Shown here in pieces: positions 25,909 to 35,007 of a DNA stretch of 54,365 nt. A program made the position numbers and the translations under genes. Source of the stretch: an uncultured Clostridia bacterium (GTDB lineage: Bacteria; Bacillota; Clostridia; Lachnospirales; CAG-274); contig CALWOZ010000016.1 of the NCBI GenBank assembly GCA_944383305.1, positions 1 through 54,365 of the forward strand. Reading direction: 5' to 3'. Positions within the stretch are counted from its first letter, which is position 1. Each line of letters starts with the position of its first letter. Under the pieces are notes generated by a model. The model had not been told where the DNA came from. It did not search any database and was given only the letters and a program-made list of their open reading frames with translations.

Positions 25909-27621
25909 TTATTCTTCCTTTAACTTTTGTTTTAATATAGGCCATATTTCTTCTTTTTCTAAACCTCTTTTCCACGCTCCAGCCCCTGCTATGTCATATT
26001 CTAAAACAAGGTCTAGCCTTTTACTTACACTTTGTTCATCTTCTAGCCATACTCTGTAAGTTTTATTGTCTTCTTTAGCCTCACCATAGTTTTGTTCTGT
26101 TTCACTATCAAAAGTAAATGTACCACCTTTTTCTTCTATAAAATCATATGCTCCATTCATACCATAAGCTTTAGAAGAAAGTTCTATTTCTCCGTTTTCC
26201 AAAGTTTCAGTCCATAGTCTACAATAAAAAGGAATTCCTAATATAAGTTTTTCTTTTGGTACACCCTCTGCTAATGTATCTTTTATAGCAGTGTTTGACC
26301 AAGACATAGATGCTACAGAACCAGCACTTTCAGATCCAGCATAATACTCATCATATCCCATAACTATAACATAATCTACTATTTTTCCAACTTCATTTCT
26401 ATTATAATGTGCAGTCCACGGTTTTGGTACAAAAACATCTACGGATAAAACTGCTCCCTCTGCTCTTAAAGCAGGTGAAAGCTCTCTTAAAAATTGTATA
26501 AAATTATTTCCATCTTCTGTTGGTACACTTTCAAAGTCTATATTTATACCATCTAAATCATACATAGAAACATATGCTAAAAGTTGTTTTATAACATACT
26601 CTCTATTTTCAGTTGATGATAAAACACTATGAGATATTTTTTTATCAAAATTATCTGTCAATAACCCCCAAACTTTATATCCATTGCTATGTGCCCAATT
26701 TACATAACCTTTATCTGCTATATTCACAATTTGCCCACTTTCATCCTTAAAAGAAAACCACGTAGGTACTAAAACGTCTACTCCATCGTGATAAGTACGT
26801 CTTGATTCAGAACTATTAGCCACAACATTTTGCATTTGGTCAAAAACAAGATTTATTTTACCATTGCTAGCTGTCCACGGTGCTTTAGCCACATAATCAT
26901 TTTCATAATTATTTTGTATATTTATGTCTTCTATATTTTCTAATAAATTTTTAGGTACAAATCCAATATATCCATTATTAGTTTTAATTTTTGTATATCC
27001 ATTTTGTTCATTTTCATAAAAGTAAACTGTATCACCTTTTTTAAGCTTTTCTACAAAAGGAGATTTTTTATCAGCACCTTTTCTAAGTCTTGTATTACTT
27101 TTTAAACTAGCCTTTTTATAATCATCTTTTACTATATCAAGTATTTTTGTTTGTTCTATATATTCAAAATTTAAGCCATAAAAATCTTGTAAAAATAATT
27201 TTGGCATATAAGCAATCTCATCTATATTATATATTGGTAAGTCTAGCTCCAAAGGTTCATTATTTACAAAATACTCCAACTCATCTGTTTTCATTCTTAT
27301 AACATTGTTTTCATTTGTTATAGTAAGCTTATTTTCTTCTTTGTCCCAATAAATATATTGGTCTATGTATTCTTTAACAAAATCTATTGGTAAATATATT
27401 TCTCCTTCTTGTAATATAGGTGGATTTGTCATTGGTATATAATCTAATTGCATATTTACACCAATTTCATCTTGTGCTAAATCCACACTTTCTCTATAAT
27501 CTATTTTAGTAAAATTAGGTAAAAATATTTTAGCTATGGTAGCCAAAACAATGACAAAAATAAGTAAGCTTAAAATTTTAAATATATTTTTTAATAATTT
27601 ATTTTGTCTTCTATTATACAT
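25909..27621 (-). CDS. membrane-anchored GH18 family protein with SH3 domain
   Basis: This 570-residue protein has one N-terminal transmembrane helix (about 13-35). A stalk-like copper-amine-oxidase type domain (about 60-165) and a bacterial SH3 domain (about 170-230, SNTRLRKGADKKS...) follow, then a GH18 barrel (about 250-570). The active-site motif LDGINIDFES (near 365) keeps the D-x-x-D-x-E pattern, and MGYDEYYAG is present. The plan matches wall-lytic or spore-cortex GH18 enzymes of the YaaH/YdhD group in general architecture, without LysM. The ATG at 27621 is used because GGGAGGGA is properly spaced for it and too close to one 9 bp upstream. It is the first gene of a GH18-queG-recU-lipoprotein run. 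Confidence 0.85.
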   Translation of the reverse strand: MYNRRQNKLLKNIFKILSLLIFVIVLATIAKIFLPNFTKIDYRESVDLAQDEIGVNMQLDYIPMTNPPILQEGEIYLPIDFVKEYIDQYIYWDKEENKLTITNENNVIRMKTDELEYFVNNEPLELDLPIYNIDEIAYMPKLFLQDFYGLNFEYIEQTKILDIVKDDYKKASLKSNTRLRKGADKKSPFVEKLKKGDTVYFYENEQNGYTKIKTNNGYIGFVPKNLLENIEDINIQNNYENDYVAKAPWTASNGKINLVFDQMQNVVANSSESRRTYHDGVDVLVPTWFSFKDESGQIVNIADKGYVNWAHSNGYKVWGLLTDNFDKKISHSVLSSTENREYVIKQLLAYVSMYDLDGINIDFESVPTEDGNNFIQFLRELSPALRAEGAVLSVDVFVPKPWTAHYNRNEVGKIVDYVIVMGYDEYYAGSESAGSVASMSWSNTAIKDTLAEGVPKEKLILGIPFYCRLWTETLENGEIELSSKAYGMNGAYDFIEEKGGTFTFDSETEQNYGEAKEDNKTYRVWLEDEQSVSKRLDLVLEYDIAGAGAWKRGLEKEEIWPILKQKLKEE

Positions 27622-27830
27622 TTTGTTCATTCCCTCCCAACTTAAAATTCATACATTATACGTTTTAAATTTACAATAGTTTTTATTATATTTAACTTAA
27701 ACAATTTATATTAATTTTATTATCATTAATCAGTATATTACTATTTATATAATAAAGCAATATAAATTTGTAATATAAAATAAGCTATATGTAATAAAAT
27801 TATTATTATAGCTTTATTGGAGGTATATAT

Positions 27831-28361
27831 ATGAAAATATTTATAGACCCAGGACACGGAGGTAATAACCCTGGGGCAATAGGTCCTAATGGTCTACAAG
27901 AAGCTGACGTAAATTTAGACATTGGTTTAAAATTAGGGAGAATTTTATCAAGTTGGGGATATGAAATAAACTATTCAAGAACTATTGATAAAACAGTAAC
28001 CTTAGGTGAACGTGCCAGACTGGCTAATGAATGGGGTGCCAATTATTTTGTAAGTATACATTGTAACTCTAATGTAAATCCAGAGGCAAATGGAACTTCT
28101 ACTTACTTTTATAGGCCAGGTATAGTAGCAGAAAGTTTTGCAATAACAGTTAATAATAGTCTAGTTAGACAAATAGAACTACAAGATTTAGGAGTATTTC
28201 CTGCTAATTTTGCTGTATTACGTCTCACTAGAATGCCAGCCATATTAGTAGAAACTGCTTTTATATCTAATCCTTATGAAGCTAGTTTGTTAGCTACAAA
28301 TTCTTTTAGACAAAATTGTGCCGTTGGTATAGCTAATGGTATAGCTGAGTTTACAACTTAA
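27831..28361 (+). CDS. N-acetylmuramoyl-L-alanine amidase (Amidase_3)
   Basis: The 176-residue protein is a bare amidase domain without signal peptide or wall-binding module. Zinc ligands are DPGHGG (His9), LQEADV (Glu24) and SIHCNS (His77); catalytic Glu is in LVETAFISN (Glu141). Such small forms in Clostridia act in sporulation (CwlD-like without leader), in holin-dependent lysis or inside the cell; which one is not decided. It is divergent from the GH18 gene. Its terminator carries the second copy of the hairpin element. Confidence 0.9.
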   Translation: MKIFIDPGHGGNNPGAIGPNGLQEADVNLDIGLKLGRILSSWGYEINYSRTIDKTVTLGERARLANEWGANYFVSIHCNSNVNPEANGTSTYFYRPGIVAESFAITVNNSLVRQIELQDLGVFPANFAVLRLTRMPAILVETAFISNPYEASLLATNSFRQNCAVGIANGIAEFTT

Positions 28362-28403
28362 TCACCTTTTTACAAATTATGTATTACCTTAATTATAATT
28401 AAT

Positions 28404-28427
28404 AAAGGCTATTTTAAATAGCCTTTA
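28404..28427 (+). terminator. terminator of the amidase gene
   Basis: AAAGGCTATTTTAAATAGCC plus TTTA forms an 11-bp stem, 42 bp after the stop codon. The first 17 bases are repeated exactly at 28648-28664 beyond the inserted element. Confidence 0.8.
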
Positions 28428-28647
28428 GGGCTGTAGACTTTGTCTACAGCCTTTCGAAAAGATGAATTTTCATCTTTTCGAGATTAAATCAAAGTAAAAT
28501 TCTCTCACAAGGGCTAAAGCCCCTAAAAATCTAGCTTTTTACACAATCCGAGGCAAAGCCCCGTCTTGTGATTAAAATTTTTAAATGAATTGCATTTAAA
28601 AATATAAAACTAATGTAAAGACTCCTATCTATTTTATCTACAATCTA
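28421..28647 (+). repeat. hairpin-rich mobile-like element, copy 2
   Basis: The ~227-bp segment starts with GGCTGTAGAC/GTCTACAGCC (10-bp stem), then a 13-bp perfect stem CGAAAAGATGAA..., then GGGCTaaAGCCC, then TTTTTACACAATCCGAG, GAGGCAAAGCC, TCTTGTGATTAAAATTTTT and ends TCTATTTTATCTACAATCTA. TCACAAG and CTTGTGA can close an outer helix, giving a branched fold. A 17-bp direct repeat AAAGGCTATTTTAAATA flanks it (28404-28420, 28648-28664). Copy 1 is at 22895-23132 in the other orientation. No coding potential is seen. Confidence 0.8.
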
Positions 28648-28695
28648 AAAGGCTATTTTAAATATACTTTTATTCTTTGATTATATAATTTTATG

Positions 28696-29202
28696 TTATA
28701 AAAGTATTTTTTCATAGGCTACTCTATCTGTTAAATCTTCTACTTTTATTATACCACAATATGTAAAATTATTTCTTTCTATAAGACTAATCATAGGTTT
28801 ATTAAGTTTATGAGTATCTATTCTAAGGCTTTTTGCTTTATTTTTTAAACAGTATTCTTCACTATATTTTAATATTTTATTTCCTATGCCTTTTCTTTTA
28901 TAATTATTATGGATAGCTATTCTATGAATAGTACCATATAAGTCATTAGTTAGCCACTTTCCATCATATATTTTTTTATAATTTTCATCCTCACCTATAA
29001 TAAGTGCAAATGTAGCAATTATATTATTATTATCTACTACTACAAAACTTGTATTTTCATCTATATCTCTTTTTATTGTATCATAGGTTGGATATTCACT
29101 ATTCCACTGAAAAATCTTTTCCTGTGTAAAATACTCTTTTGCTTGATTTATTATATTTAAAATATTTTCTATATTTTCATATTTTGCATATTTTATCTCC
29201 AT
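28696..29202 (-). CDS. GNAT family N-acetyltransferase
   Basis: The 168-residue protein carries the acetyl-CoA motif HNNYKRKGIGNKILKYSEEY (about 112-131) and a C-terminal NKPMISLIERNNFTYCG. The substrate is unknown. It stands alone, convergent with the amidase gene, between the hairpin element and the crh terminator. GGAGAT before the ATG supports the start. Confidence 0.85.
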   Translation of the reverse strand: MEIKYAKYENIENILNIINQAKEYFTQEKIFQWNSEYPTYDTIKRDIDENTSFVVVDNNNIIATFALIIGEDENYKKIYDGKWLTNDLYGTIHRIAIHNNYKRKGIGNKILKYSEEYCLKNKAKSLRIDTHKLNKPMISLIERNNFTYCGIIKVEDLTDRVAYEKILL

Positions 29203-29221
29203 AATATCTCCTTAAGTATAT

Positions 29222-29256
29222 AATAAGCTATCAATACTAGGTACTGATAGCTTATT
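29222..29256 (-). terminator. terminator of the hprK...crh unit
   Basis: AATAAGCTATCA and TGATAGCTTATT form a 12-bp perfect stem, about 65 bp after the crh stop on the minus strand. Confidence 0.8.
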
Positions 29257-29322
29257 TATATGTATAATTATAAAATTAATAATTTAAATTTTATATTTAA
29301 GCACAATTTATAATAACAAAAA

Positions 29323-29568
29323 TTATTGAGTTAAAAATTCTGCTAATTCTTTAACTGCTTCTTCTTCATCATTTCCTTCTGCTAAAATAGTAACGTCTTT
29401 TCCATCTAAACCACCAAGAGCAATAAGACCCATTATACTTTTTGCATTAACCTTTTTATCATCAAGCATAATCTTAATACTACTTGTAAACTTACTAGCT
29501 GTTTGTACAATTAAAGCAACTTCCCTTGCCTCAATAGATGCTGTTATTTTTAAACTTTGTTCTTTCAT
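29323..29568 (-). CDS. crh: Crh-like HPr paralogue (lacks the phosphotransfer histidine)
   Basis: The 81-residue protein is an HPr fold. Where HPr has G-[IL]-H-A-R-P, this one has SIEAREV, so the catalytic His is Glu13. The regulatory serine is kept in VNAKSIMGLIALG (Ser44). That combination defines Crh: it can be phosphorylated by HPr kinase but cannot carry PTS phosphate. hprK is in the same gene group (33426). It overlaps the whiA stop by four bases (ATGA), as in the B. subtilis whiA-crh arrangement. A separate PTS HPr must be elsewhere. Confidence 0.85.
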   Translation of the reverse strand: MKEQSLKITASIEAREVALIVQTASKFTSSIKIMLDDKKVNAKSIMGLIALGGLDGKDVTILAEGNDEEEAVKELAEFLTQ

Positions 29569-30470
29569 CTTATTTTCCCCCTTAGGTTTTCTGCTATACT
29601 ATTTATTTTTTTAAGTCTATGATTAACACCTGACTTACTTATAATAGGGTCTGTCATTTGACTAAGCTCTTGAAGACTTATGTCTGGATTTTCAAGTCTT
29701 AAAATAGCTATTTCTTTAAGAGGCTTTGGCAAAATGTCTAGCCCTACTGTTTCTTTTATAAATTCTATATTTTCTTTTTGTTTAACACCTGTTAATACGA
29801 TTTTGTTAAGATTAGCCGTTTCACAGTTTACTATTCTATTTATATTATTTCTAACATCTTTAAAAATTCTTATATTTTCAAGTTCTAATAATGCTTTATG
29901 AGCTTCTATAATATTTAATAATTCTACTATTTGTTCAGCTTCTTTTATATAGACTATAAAATGGTCCTTTTTTTCAATAGCCTTTGCGTCTATATCAAAA
30001 AAGTTAATTAAATTTTTTAAATTTTGAGCTTGATTATATGTATTACATATAAATTCTAAATGGTAGTTTTTTTCTGGTGAACAAATATAACCAACACATA
30101 AAAATGTACCTCTTATATATGCTCTTTTACAACATATGCTATTTACAATAATAGAATTACATATTTTTTCTTCATATATATTTTGATTTATTGTATTAAA
30201 AATTTTATGTATAAATTCTTCATTATCTATACTAATTTTATAAGTTCTTCCATTATCTGAATATATACAAATATCTACATTAAAAATAAATTTTATAATA
30301 TCTTTAAATTTATCTATTATAATTTTATTTTCTGATAATATATTAATAGATAACGGTTCATATTTTATATCTCCACAAAAATTTATAATAGAAGCTAACT
30401 CTGCTATTGCACAATGTCTATTATTTAATATTTTAGAGATTTCTTTTTTTACATTTAAAGAAAAGGACAT
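29565..30470 (-). CDS. whiA: WhiA-type DNA-binding protein
   Basis: This 301-residue WhiA joins an N-terminal degenerate homing-endonuclease fold (RAYIRGTFLCVGYICSP) and a C-terminal helix-turn-helix (PDISLQELSQMTDPIISKSG, then VNHRLKKINSIAE). It affects cell division and sporulation in Gram-positive bacteria. It lies between rapZ and crh. Confidence 0.95.
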   Translation of the reverse strand: MSFSLNVKKEISKILNNRHCAIAELASIINFCGDIKYEPLSINILSENKIIIDKFKDIIKFIFNVDICIYSDNGRTYKISIDNEEFIHKIFNTINQNIYEEKICNSIIVNSICCKRAYIRGTFLCVGYICSPEKNYHLEFICNTYNQAQNLKNLINFFDIDAKAIEKKDHFIVYIKEAEQIVELLNIIEAHKALLELENIRIFKDVRNNINRIVNCETANLNKIVLTGVKQKENIEFIKETVGLDILPKPLKEIAILRLENPDISLQELSQMTDPIISKSGVNHRLKKINSIAENLRGKIR

Positions 30471-30494
30471 ATTTTATCACCTTATTGTACTATA

Positions 30495-31361
30495 CTACTT
30501 CTTACTATCTTTGTCAATATCTCTATGAGTGATAATAGTGCTATATTGTAGTTTATTAAGACTATTATATAATTCATTAGCTAAAGTTACTGAACGATGC
30601 TTACCACCTGTACAGCCAATTGCTATAACCAATTGATTTTTACCTTCTTTTATATAATTAGGTATTAAAAAATTCACCATATCTAAAAGTTTATTTAAAA
30701 AAATGTTACTTTCTTCATATTTCATAACATAATCGTGAACTAAAACATCATTTCCTGTTAAAGGTTTAAGTTCTTCTATATAAAATGGATTGGGTAAAAA
30801 TCTAACATCAAAAACTAAATCTGCATCACTAGGTATTCCATACTTAAATCCAAAAGATAAAATATTTATCATAAGACTATCAAATTCTTTATTTTCAATA
30901 AATATATCATTTATTTTTTGTTTTAATTGTCTTGCTAAAATATGGCTTGTATCAATAATATAGTCTGATTTTCGTCTTATATCACTTAATAACTCTCTTT
31001 CTCTTACTATACCTGTTATTATTCTTTCGCCTTTTGCTAAAGGGTGTCTACGTCTTGTTTCTTTATATCTTTTTAACAATACCTCATCTGAACAATCTAA
31101 AAATAATATTTCAAATAAATGTTTTTCACTTTTTATTTCTAATAGATAGGTAAAAAAATCGTCAAAAAGCTTACCTCCTCTAATGTCTATCCCTATAGCA
31201 ACTTTTTCAATTTCTGTCCCTGGTTTGTCACAAAGTTCTATAAACTTTGGTATTAAAGAAGGTGGTAAGTTGTCTACACAAAAGTATCCTATATCTTCAA
31301 AAAATTTTAAAACAGTACTTTTGCCTGCTCCAGACATACCTGTTAATATAACATATTTCAC
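30495..31361 (-). CDS. rapZ: RapZ-family nucleotide-binding protein
   Basis: The 288-residue protein has a Walker A near its start (LTGMSGAGKSTVLKFFED), then GYFCVDNLPP, and the C-terminal domain with AIGCTGGKHRSVTLA. RapZ proteins of this type regulate cell-envelope precursor synthesis. A GTG 9 bp further upstream is possible, but AGGTGA is better placed for the GTG at 31361; it overlaps nothing and follows murB by 9 bp. Usual yvcK is absent between this and whiA. Confidence 0.94.
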   Translation of the reverse strand: MKYVILTGMSGAGKSTVLKFFEDIGYFCVDNLPPSLIPKFIELCDKPGTEIEKVAIGIDIRGGKLFDDFFTYLLEIKSEKHLFEILFLDCSDEVLLKRYKETRRRHPLAKGERIITGIVRERELLSDIRRKSDYIIDTSHILARQLKQKINDIFIENKEFDSLMINILSFGFKYGIPSDADLVFDVRFLPNPFYIEELKPLTGNDVLVHDYVMKYEESNIFLNKLLDMVNFLIPNYIKEGKNQLVIAIGCTGGKHRSVTLANELYNSLNKLQYSTIITHRDIDKDSKK

Positions 31362-31370
31362 ATATATCAC

Positions 31371-32264
31371 CTAACTTTCGCCTATAACTCTTATTTCTTT
31401 TTCAAGGTTAATATTAAACTTATCTTTAACCTGCTTACAAGCAAAATCTGCTAACTCTAAAACATCTTCACAAGTGGCATTACCATTATTTATTATAAAT
31501 CCACAATGTTTTTTAGATATACAGGCTCCACCTATTGTTTTCCCTGCAAGTCCAGCCTCCATAATTAACTTTCCTGCAAAATTATTAGGTGGTCTTTTAA
31601 ATGTACTTCCTGCACTAGGATATTCTACTGGTTGTTTTTCATTTCTTATTTTATTATTTTCTTTCATTTTAGCTAAAATTTCGTCTTTATTACCTTGTTC
31701 AAGTTCAATTAAAACCTCTAAAACTATTAGTTTATTTTTTAATATTTTACTATTTCTATATTCAAATTCACATTCTTTATTATTTAAAATAGTAACTTTG
31801 TTATCTTCTAAAACGGTAACTTGTTTTATAACGTCTTTAAGTTCTCCACCATAAGCTCCAGCGTTCATACAAACACCACCACCAATAGTCCCTGGTATAC
31901 CAGATGCAAACTCAAAGCCTTTTAATGAGTTATCATATGCTTTTTTAGCTATCGCACTAAGGGTTGCTCCTGACTGTACTTTTATTATATTTTTGTCTAA
32001 TTCTATTTTATTAAAATTTTTAAATAACTTTATAATAACTCCTCTAAATCCTTTGTCTGAAACCAAAAGATTGCTACCGTTTCCTATGACATAATATTCT
32101 ATATTATTTTGTTCACAAATTTGTATACACTCTATTATCTGTTCTAATGTATATGGCAATATTAAAATATCAGCATTACCACCTATTTTAAAAGTAGTAT
32201 GTTTTTTCATAGGCTCATTTATAAAAATTTGTTCTTTGCTTAAAACTTTTTCAAATATATTCAA
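31371..32264 (-). CDS. murB: UDP-N-acetylenolpyruvoylglucosamine reductase
   Basis: This 297-residue FAD enzyme makes UDP-MurNAc. FAD-binding YYVIGNGSNLLVSDKGF (near 58), SGIPGTIGGGVCMNAGAYGG (near 120) and the catalytic serine in YPSAGSTFKRP (near 215) are present. It is directly upstream of rapZ. TAAAACATTGGAGGAAC-like AGGAGG before its ATG supports the start. The length fits the type II short form. Confidence 0.96.
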   Translation of the reverse strand: MNIFEKVLSKEQIFINEPMKKHTTFKIGGNADILILPYTLEQIIECIQICEQNNIEYYVIGNGSNLLVSDKGFRGVIIKLFKNFNKIELDKNIIKVQSGATLSAIAKKAYDNSLKGFEFASGIPGTIGGGVCMNAGAYGGELKDVIKQVTVLEDNKVTILNNKECEFEYRNSKILKNKLIVLEVLIELEQGNKDEILAKMKENNKIRNEKQPVEYPSAGSTFKRPPNNFAGKLIMEAGLAGKTIGGACISKKHCGFIINNGNATCEDVLELADFACKQVKDKFNINLEKEIRVIGES

Positions 32265-32329
32265 TATAATGTTCCTCCAGTATGGAAATATATCACTAGT
32301 ATATGCAATATTTTAGATTTTATAATTTC

Positions 32330-32438
32330 AATTAAGCTATGACTTTATTTTTCAAAATAAAAATTATAAACTTACTTTTTTTAATTCTTTTACAATACTT
32401 TGCAAAATATTTAATAAAAATAGTAAGAATAGCTATTT
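32330..32438 (-). repeat. dispersed intergenic repeat, copy C
   Basis: On the minus strand it reads AATAGCTATTCTTACTATTT at its left, TTATAATTTTTATTTTG near its right, and ends AATAAAGTCATAGCTTAATT. It lies between the ROK kinase gene and murB. Confidence 0.6.
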
Positions 32439-32454
32439 AAATAGTCGTTTATTT

Positions 32455-33399
32455 TTATACTTTACTAATCATAGCAGCACCTATTATACCAGCATCATTA
32501 CCTAAAATAGCGGGAACTATTTTAGTGTTAAACTCATTACCATAAATCATTTTTTTAGCTATTTCTTCTATTGGTTTAGTAAGCTTTTCACCTCTAGCAG
32601 AAGCCCCACCACCTATACATATTATAGCTGGTCTAAATATATTAACAAAGTTGACTATACCAATAGCTAAATAAGTATTAAACCTTTCTATAACTTTAAT
32701 TGCTATACTATCGCCTAAATCATAAGCATCAAAAACATTTTTTGCATTTATATCATCTATACTATCTGATAATTCCAAAATTTTACTATTATTATCTTGT
32801 TCTAATAGTTGTTTTGCATATTTTATGATAGAACTAGCAGATGAAAACACCTCTAAACACCCTTTTTGACCGCAATTACAGTATTCTCCACCAGTATAAT
32901 CTACAATAGTATGTCCTAATTCACTTTCACCAAGATAAGTACCTTTTGCCAACTTATTATCTAAAATTACACCACCACCTATACCAGTACCAATGGTAAT
33001 CATTATGCCGTTTTCATATCCTTTCATACTACCACATACAAATTCTGCTATTGTGGCACAATTTGCATCATTTTCTAAATAAATAGGCAAATTTATATAC
33101 TTTTTCATTTCTTTTTCAACATTTATATTGTCAAAATTAATATTACTAGATGATACTATAATTTTATTTTTACTATCTATAAGTCCTGGCGAACCAATAC
33201 CAATAGAATGTATACTATTAAAGTCAAGTCCTTCTTCTTTAATAAGGTCTATTGCAACTTGTGCCATAGATTTTATTATTTGACTTCCTTCTCTTTCTGG
33301 AAGAGTTGGTGTTGATATACTTCTTATTATTTTGCCATCTTCTGTAACAATTCCACCCTTTATTGTAGTGCCTCCTAAATCAATGCCTATGTAATACAT
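32455..33399 (-). CDS. ROK family glucokinase
   Basis: This 314-residue sugar kinase has the N-terminal phosphate loop GIDLGGTTIKGGIV, the catalytic END in YLENDANCATIAEF, and the zinc site GEYCNCGQKGCLEVF (about 170-184). Second GTGIGGG motif is present. It probably phosphorylates glucose with ATP; it lacks the N-terminal helix-turn-helix of ROK repressors. It follows hprK closely and fits the carbon-regulation theme. Confidence 0.9.
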   Translation of the reverse strand: MYYIGIDLGGTTIKGGIVTEDGKIIRSISTPTLPEREGSQIIKSMAQVAIDLIKEEGLDFNSIHSIGIGSPGLIDSKNKIIVSSSNINFDNINVEKEMKKYINLPIYLENDANCATIAEFVCGSMKGYENGIMITIGTGIGGGVILDNKLAKGTYLGESELGHTIVDYTGGEYCNCGQKGCLEVFSSASSIIKYAKQLLEQDNNSKILELSDSIDDINAKNVFDAYDLGDSIAIKVIERFNTYLAIGIVNFVNIFRPAIICIGGGASARGEKLTKPIEEIAKKMIYGNEFNTKIVPAILGNDAGIIGAAMISKV

Positions 33400-33425
33400 T
33401 TTTAATCCTCCTTAAAGGCTTTAAA

Positions 33426-34349
33426 TTATAAGTTATCCATATTTTTCATAATTCTTTCATTCAAAGCTTGTGCTGCATTATATCCCATTTTCTTTTGTCT
33501 TCTATTGACTGCTGCTGATTCACATATCATAGCAAGATTACGACCTGGTCTTACTGGAAGAGTTTGACAGACTATTTCATTTCCCAATATTTCCATATAT
33601 TCTTCATTAAGTCCTAATCTATCATACTGTTTGCCTTTTTCCCACGCTTCTAGCTTTATTATAAGGTCTATACCTTGAGTATCTTTAACTGATTGTACCC
33701 CAAACATTTGTTTTACATTTATTATACCAATACCTCTAAGTTCAATAAAATATCTTATAACCTCTGGACAACTTCCTACAAGAGTGTTATGTGAAACTTT
33801 TTTAATCTCTACGGCATCATCTGCTACAAGTCTATGTCCTCTCTTTATAAGTTCTAATGCTGTTTCACTTTTACCTACACCACTTTCACCTATTATGAGC
33901 ACTCCCTCTCCATATATGTCTACAAGAACTCCGTGCATAGTAACCCTTGGAGCCAATTGTACTCTTAACCATCTTATAACTTCACTTTCAAATTCTGACG
34001 TTGGATAATTAGTTTGAAATATAGGTACATTATGTCTTATGGCAGCATCTAATAACTCTTGTGCTGGTTCTAAATCTCTACAAAATACTATACAAGGCAC
34101 TTTATAAGCACATATTTTTTCAAATATTTCTTCTTTTTCTTCTTTTGATAATGTAGCTATATATGATTGCTCTACTAATCCTATTATCTGTATTCTCTCA
34201 GATGAAAAGTATTCAAAAAAACCAACTAATTGTAAGGCTGGTCTGTTTACTTCTGGGTGGATTAAAGTTTTTTCTGAAAAATCTACACAAGTTGTTAGAT
34301 TTTTTAATTCATATTCTTTGACTAATTGTTCTATTTTTACAGAATACAT
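33426..34349 (-). CDS. hprK: HPr kinase/phosphorylase
   Basis: The 307-residue bifunctional enzyme phosphorylates the seryl site of HPr and Crh. The P-loop is GESGVGKSETALELIKRGH at 154-172, His139 is in the TMHGVLVD segment, and the C-terminal signature is KLEAWEKGKQYDRLGL. The crh-like target lies in the same cluster. It starts 17 bp after a 99-residue gene and precedes the ROK kinase. Confidence 0.97.
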   Translation of the reverse strand: MYSVKIEQLVKEYELKNLTTCVDFSEKTLIHPEVNRPALQLVGFFEYFSSERIQIIGLVEQSYIATLSKEEKEEIFEKICAYKVPCIVFCRDLEPAQELLDAAIRHNVPIFQTNYPTSEFESEVIRWLRVQLAPRVTMHGVLVDIYGEGVLIIGESGVGKSETALELIKRGHRLVADDAVEIKKVSHNTLVGSCPEVIRYFIELRGIGIINVKQMFGVQSVKDTQGIDLIIKLEAWEKGKQYDRLGLNEEYMEILGNEIVCQTLPVRPGRNLAMICESAAVNRRQKKMGYNAAQALNERIMKNMDNL

Positions 34350-34366
34350 ATATTCTCTCCTTAAAA

Positions 34367-34666
34367 TTAACTTTGTTTAATAGCTCTTTTGATAAAAAAT
34401 TCTCCATATTCTAGCTCTATTTTTCTTGTACCATTTTTATCAATAACAAATATTTCACATTCTTCTACTAAAGAAATTCTTAGTTTTTTAGTAAAATTAT
34501 TATTAAGTTGTTTTAATATTTCTAATACTGATACATCTTCTAATATATCTTCTGATATTATATTTATTACAAATTCACTTTTTACAATATTAATTTTTAT
34601 GTGAACATTTTTAAATTCTTTTGTATTTTCATCAAAGTATACATAGTCTGTCACAAAGTTATCCAT
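34367..34666 (-). CDS. hypothetical 99-residue protein heading the hprK unit
   Basis: The acidic protein shows alternating strands and a central helix (VSVLEILKQLNNNF). No signal or transmembrane segment is seen. I do not recognise the family. It is co-oriented and 17 bp from hprK, with a GAGGTGATATT site before its ATG, so it is translated. A plus-strand open frame inside it looks like its shadow. Confidence 0.6.
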   Translation of the reverse strand: MDNFVTDYVYFDENTKEFKNVHIKINIVKSEFVINIISEDILEDVSVLEILKQLNNNFTKKLRISLVEECEIFVIDKNGTRKIELEYGEFFIKRAIKQS

Positions 34667-34697
34667 AATATCACCTCAAAAATATTTTCTATACTTT

Positions 34698-34726
34698 ATA
34701 ATATAACAAATTTTATTTTTTTTCAA
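34698..34726 (-). promoter_or_regulatory. promoter of the hprK-containing operon
   Basis: On the minus strand TTGAAA (34721-34726) and TATTAT (34698-34703) are 17 bp apart, 32 bp before the 34666 start. The stretch 34727-34978 holds only AT-rich sequence without gene, hairpin or motif I can name. Confidence 0.55.
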
Positions 34727-34978
34727 TAATAATATGAATTTCAAGTATATTTTTATATAAAACTATCAAATATATACCCTCTTATAATTTTTACTTTATA
34801 ATTTATGCACCAATTAACACCTTTTATGGTAATATTATAAACTTTAATTATAATTATTTATTTTATATATTTTTATAGATTTTTAATATGAATATTATAT
34901 TTTAAAGAATTAAATAATAATTTAATAATGATTTAATATTTATATACTAATTAAATTATATATAAATGTAATTTAAAG

Positions 34979-35007
34979 TTGACTTTTTATGCTTAAGGTT
35001 ATAAAAT
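34979..35007 (+). promoter_or_regulatory. promoter for the LysM-rho genes
   Basis: TTGACT (34979-34984) and TAAAAT (35002-35007) are 17 bp apart, 237 bp before the LysM ATG. The dispersed repeat copy D would lie in the 5' leader. Confidence 0.5.

Noticed and set aside
34727..34978. Small gene in the long AT-rich gap before the LysM gene
   Set aside because: Only very short frames without ribosome sites; nothing conserved was recognised.
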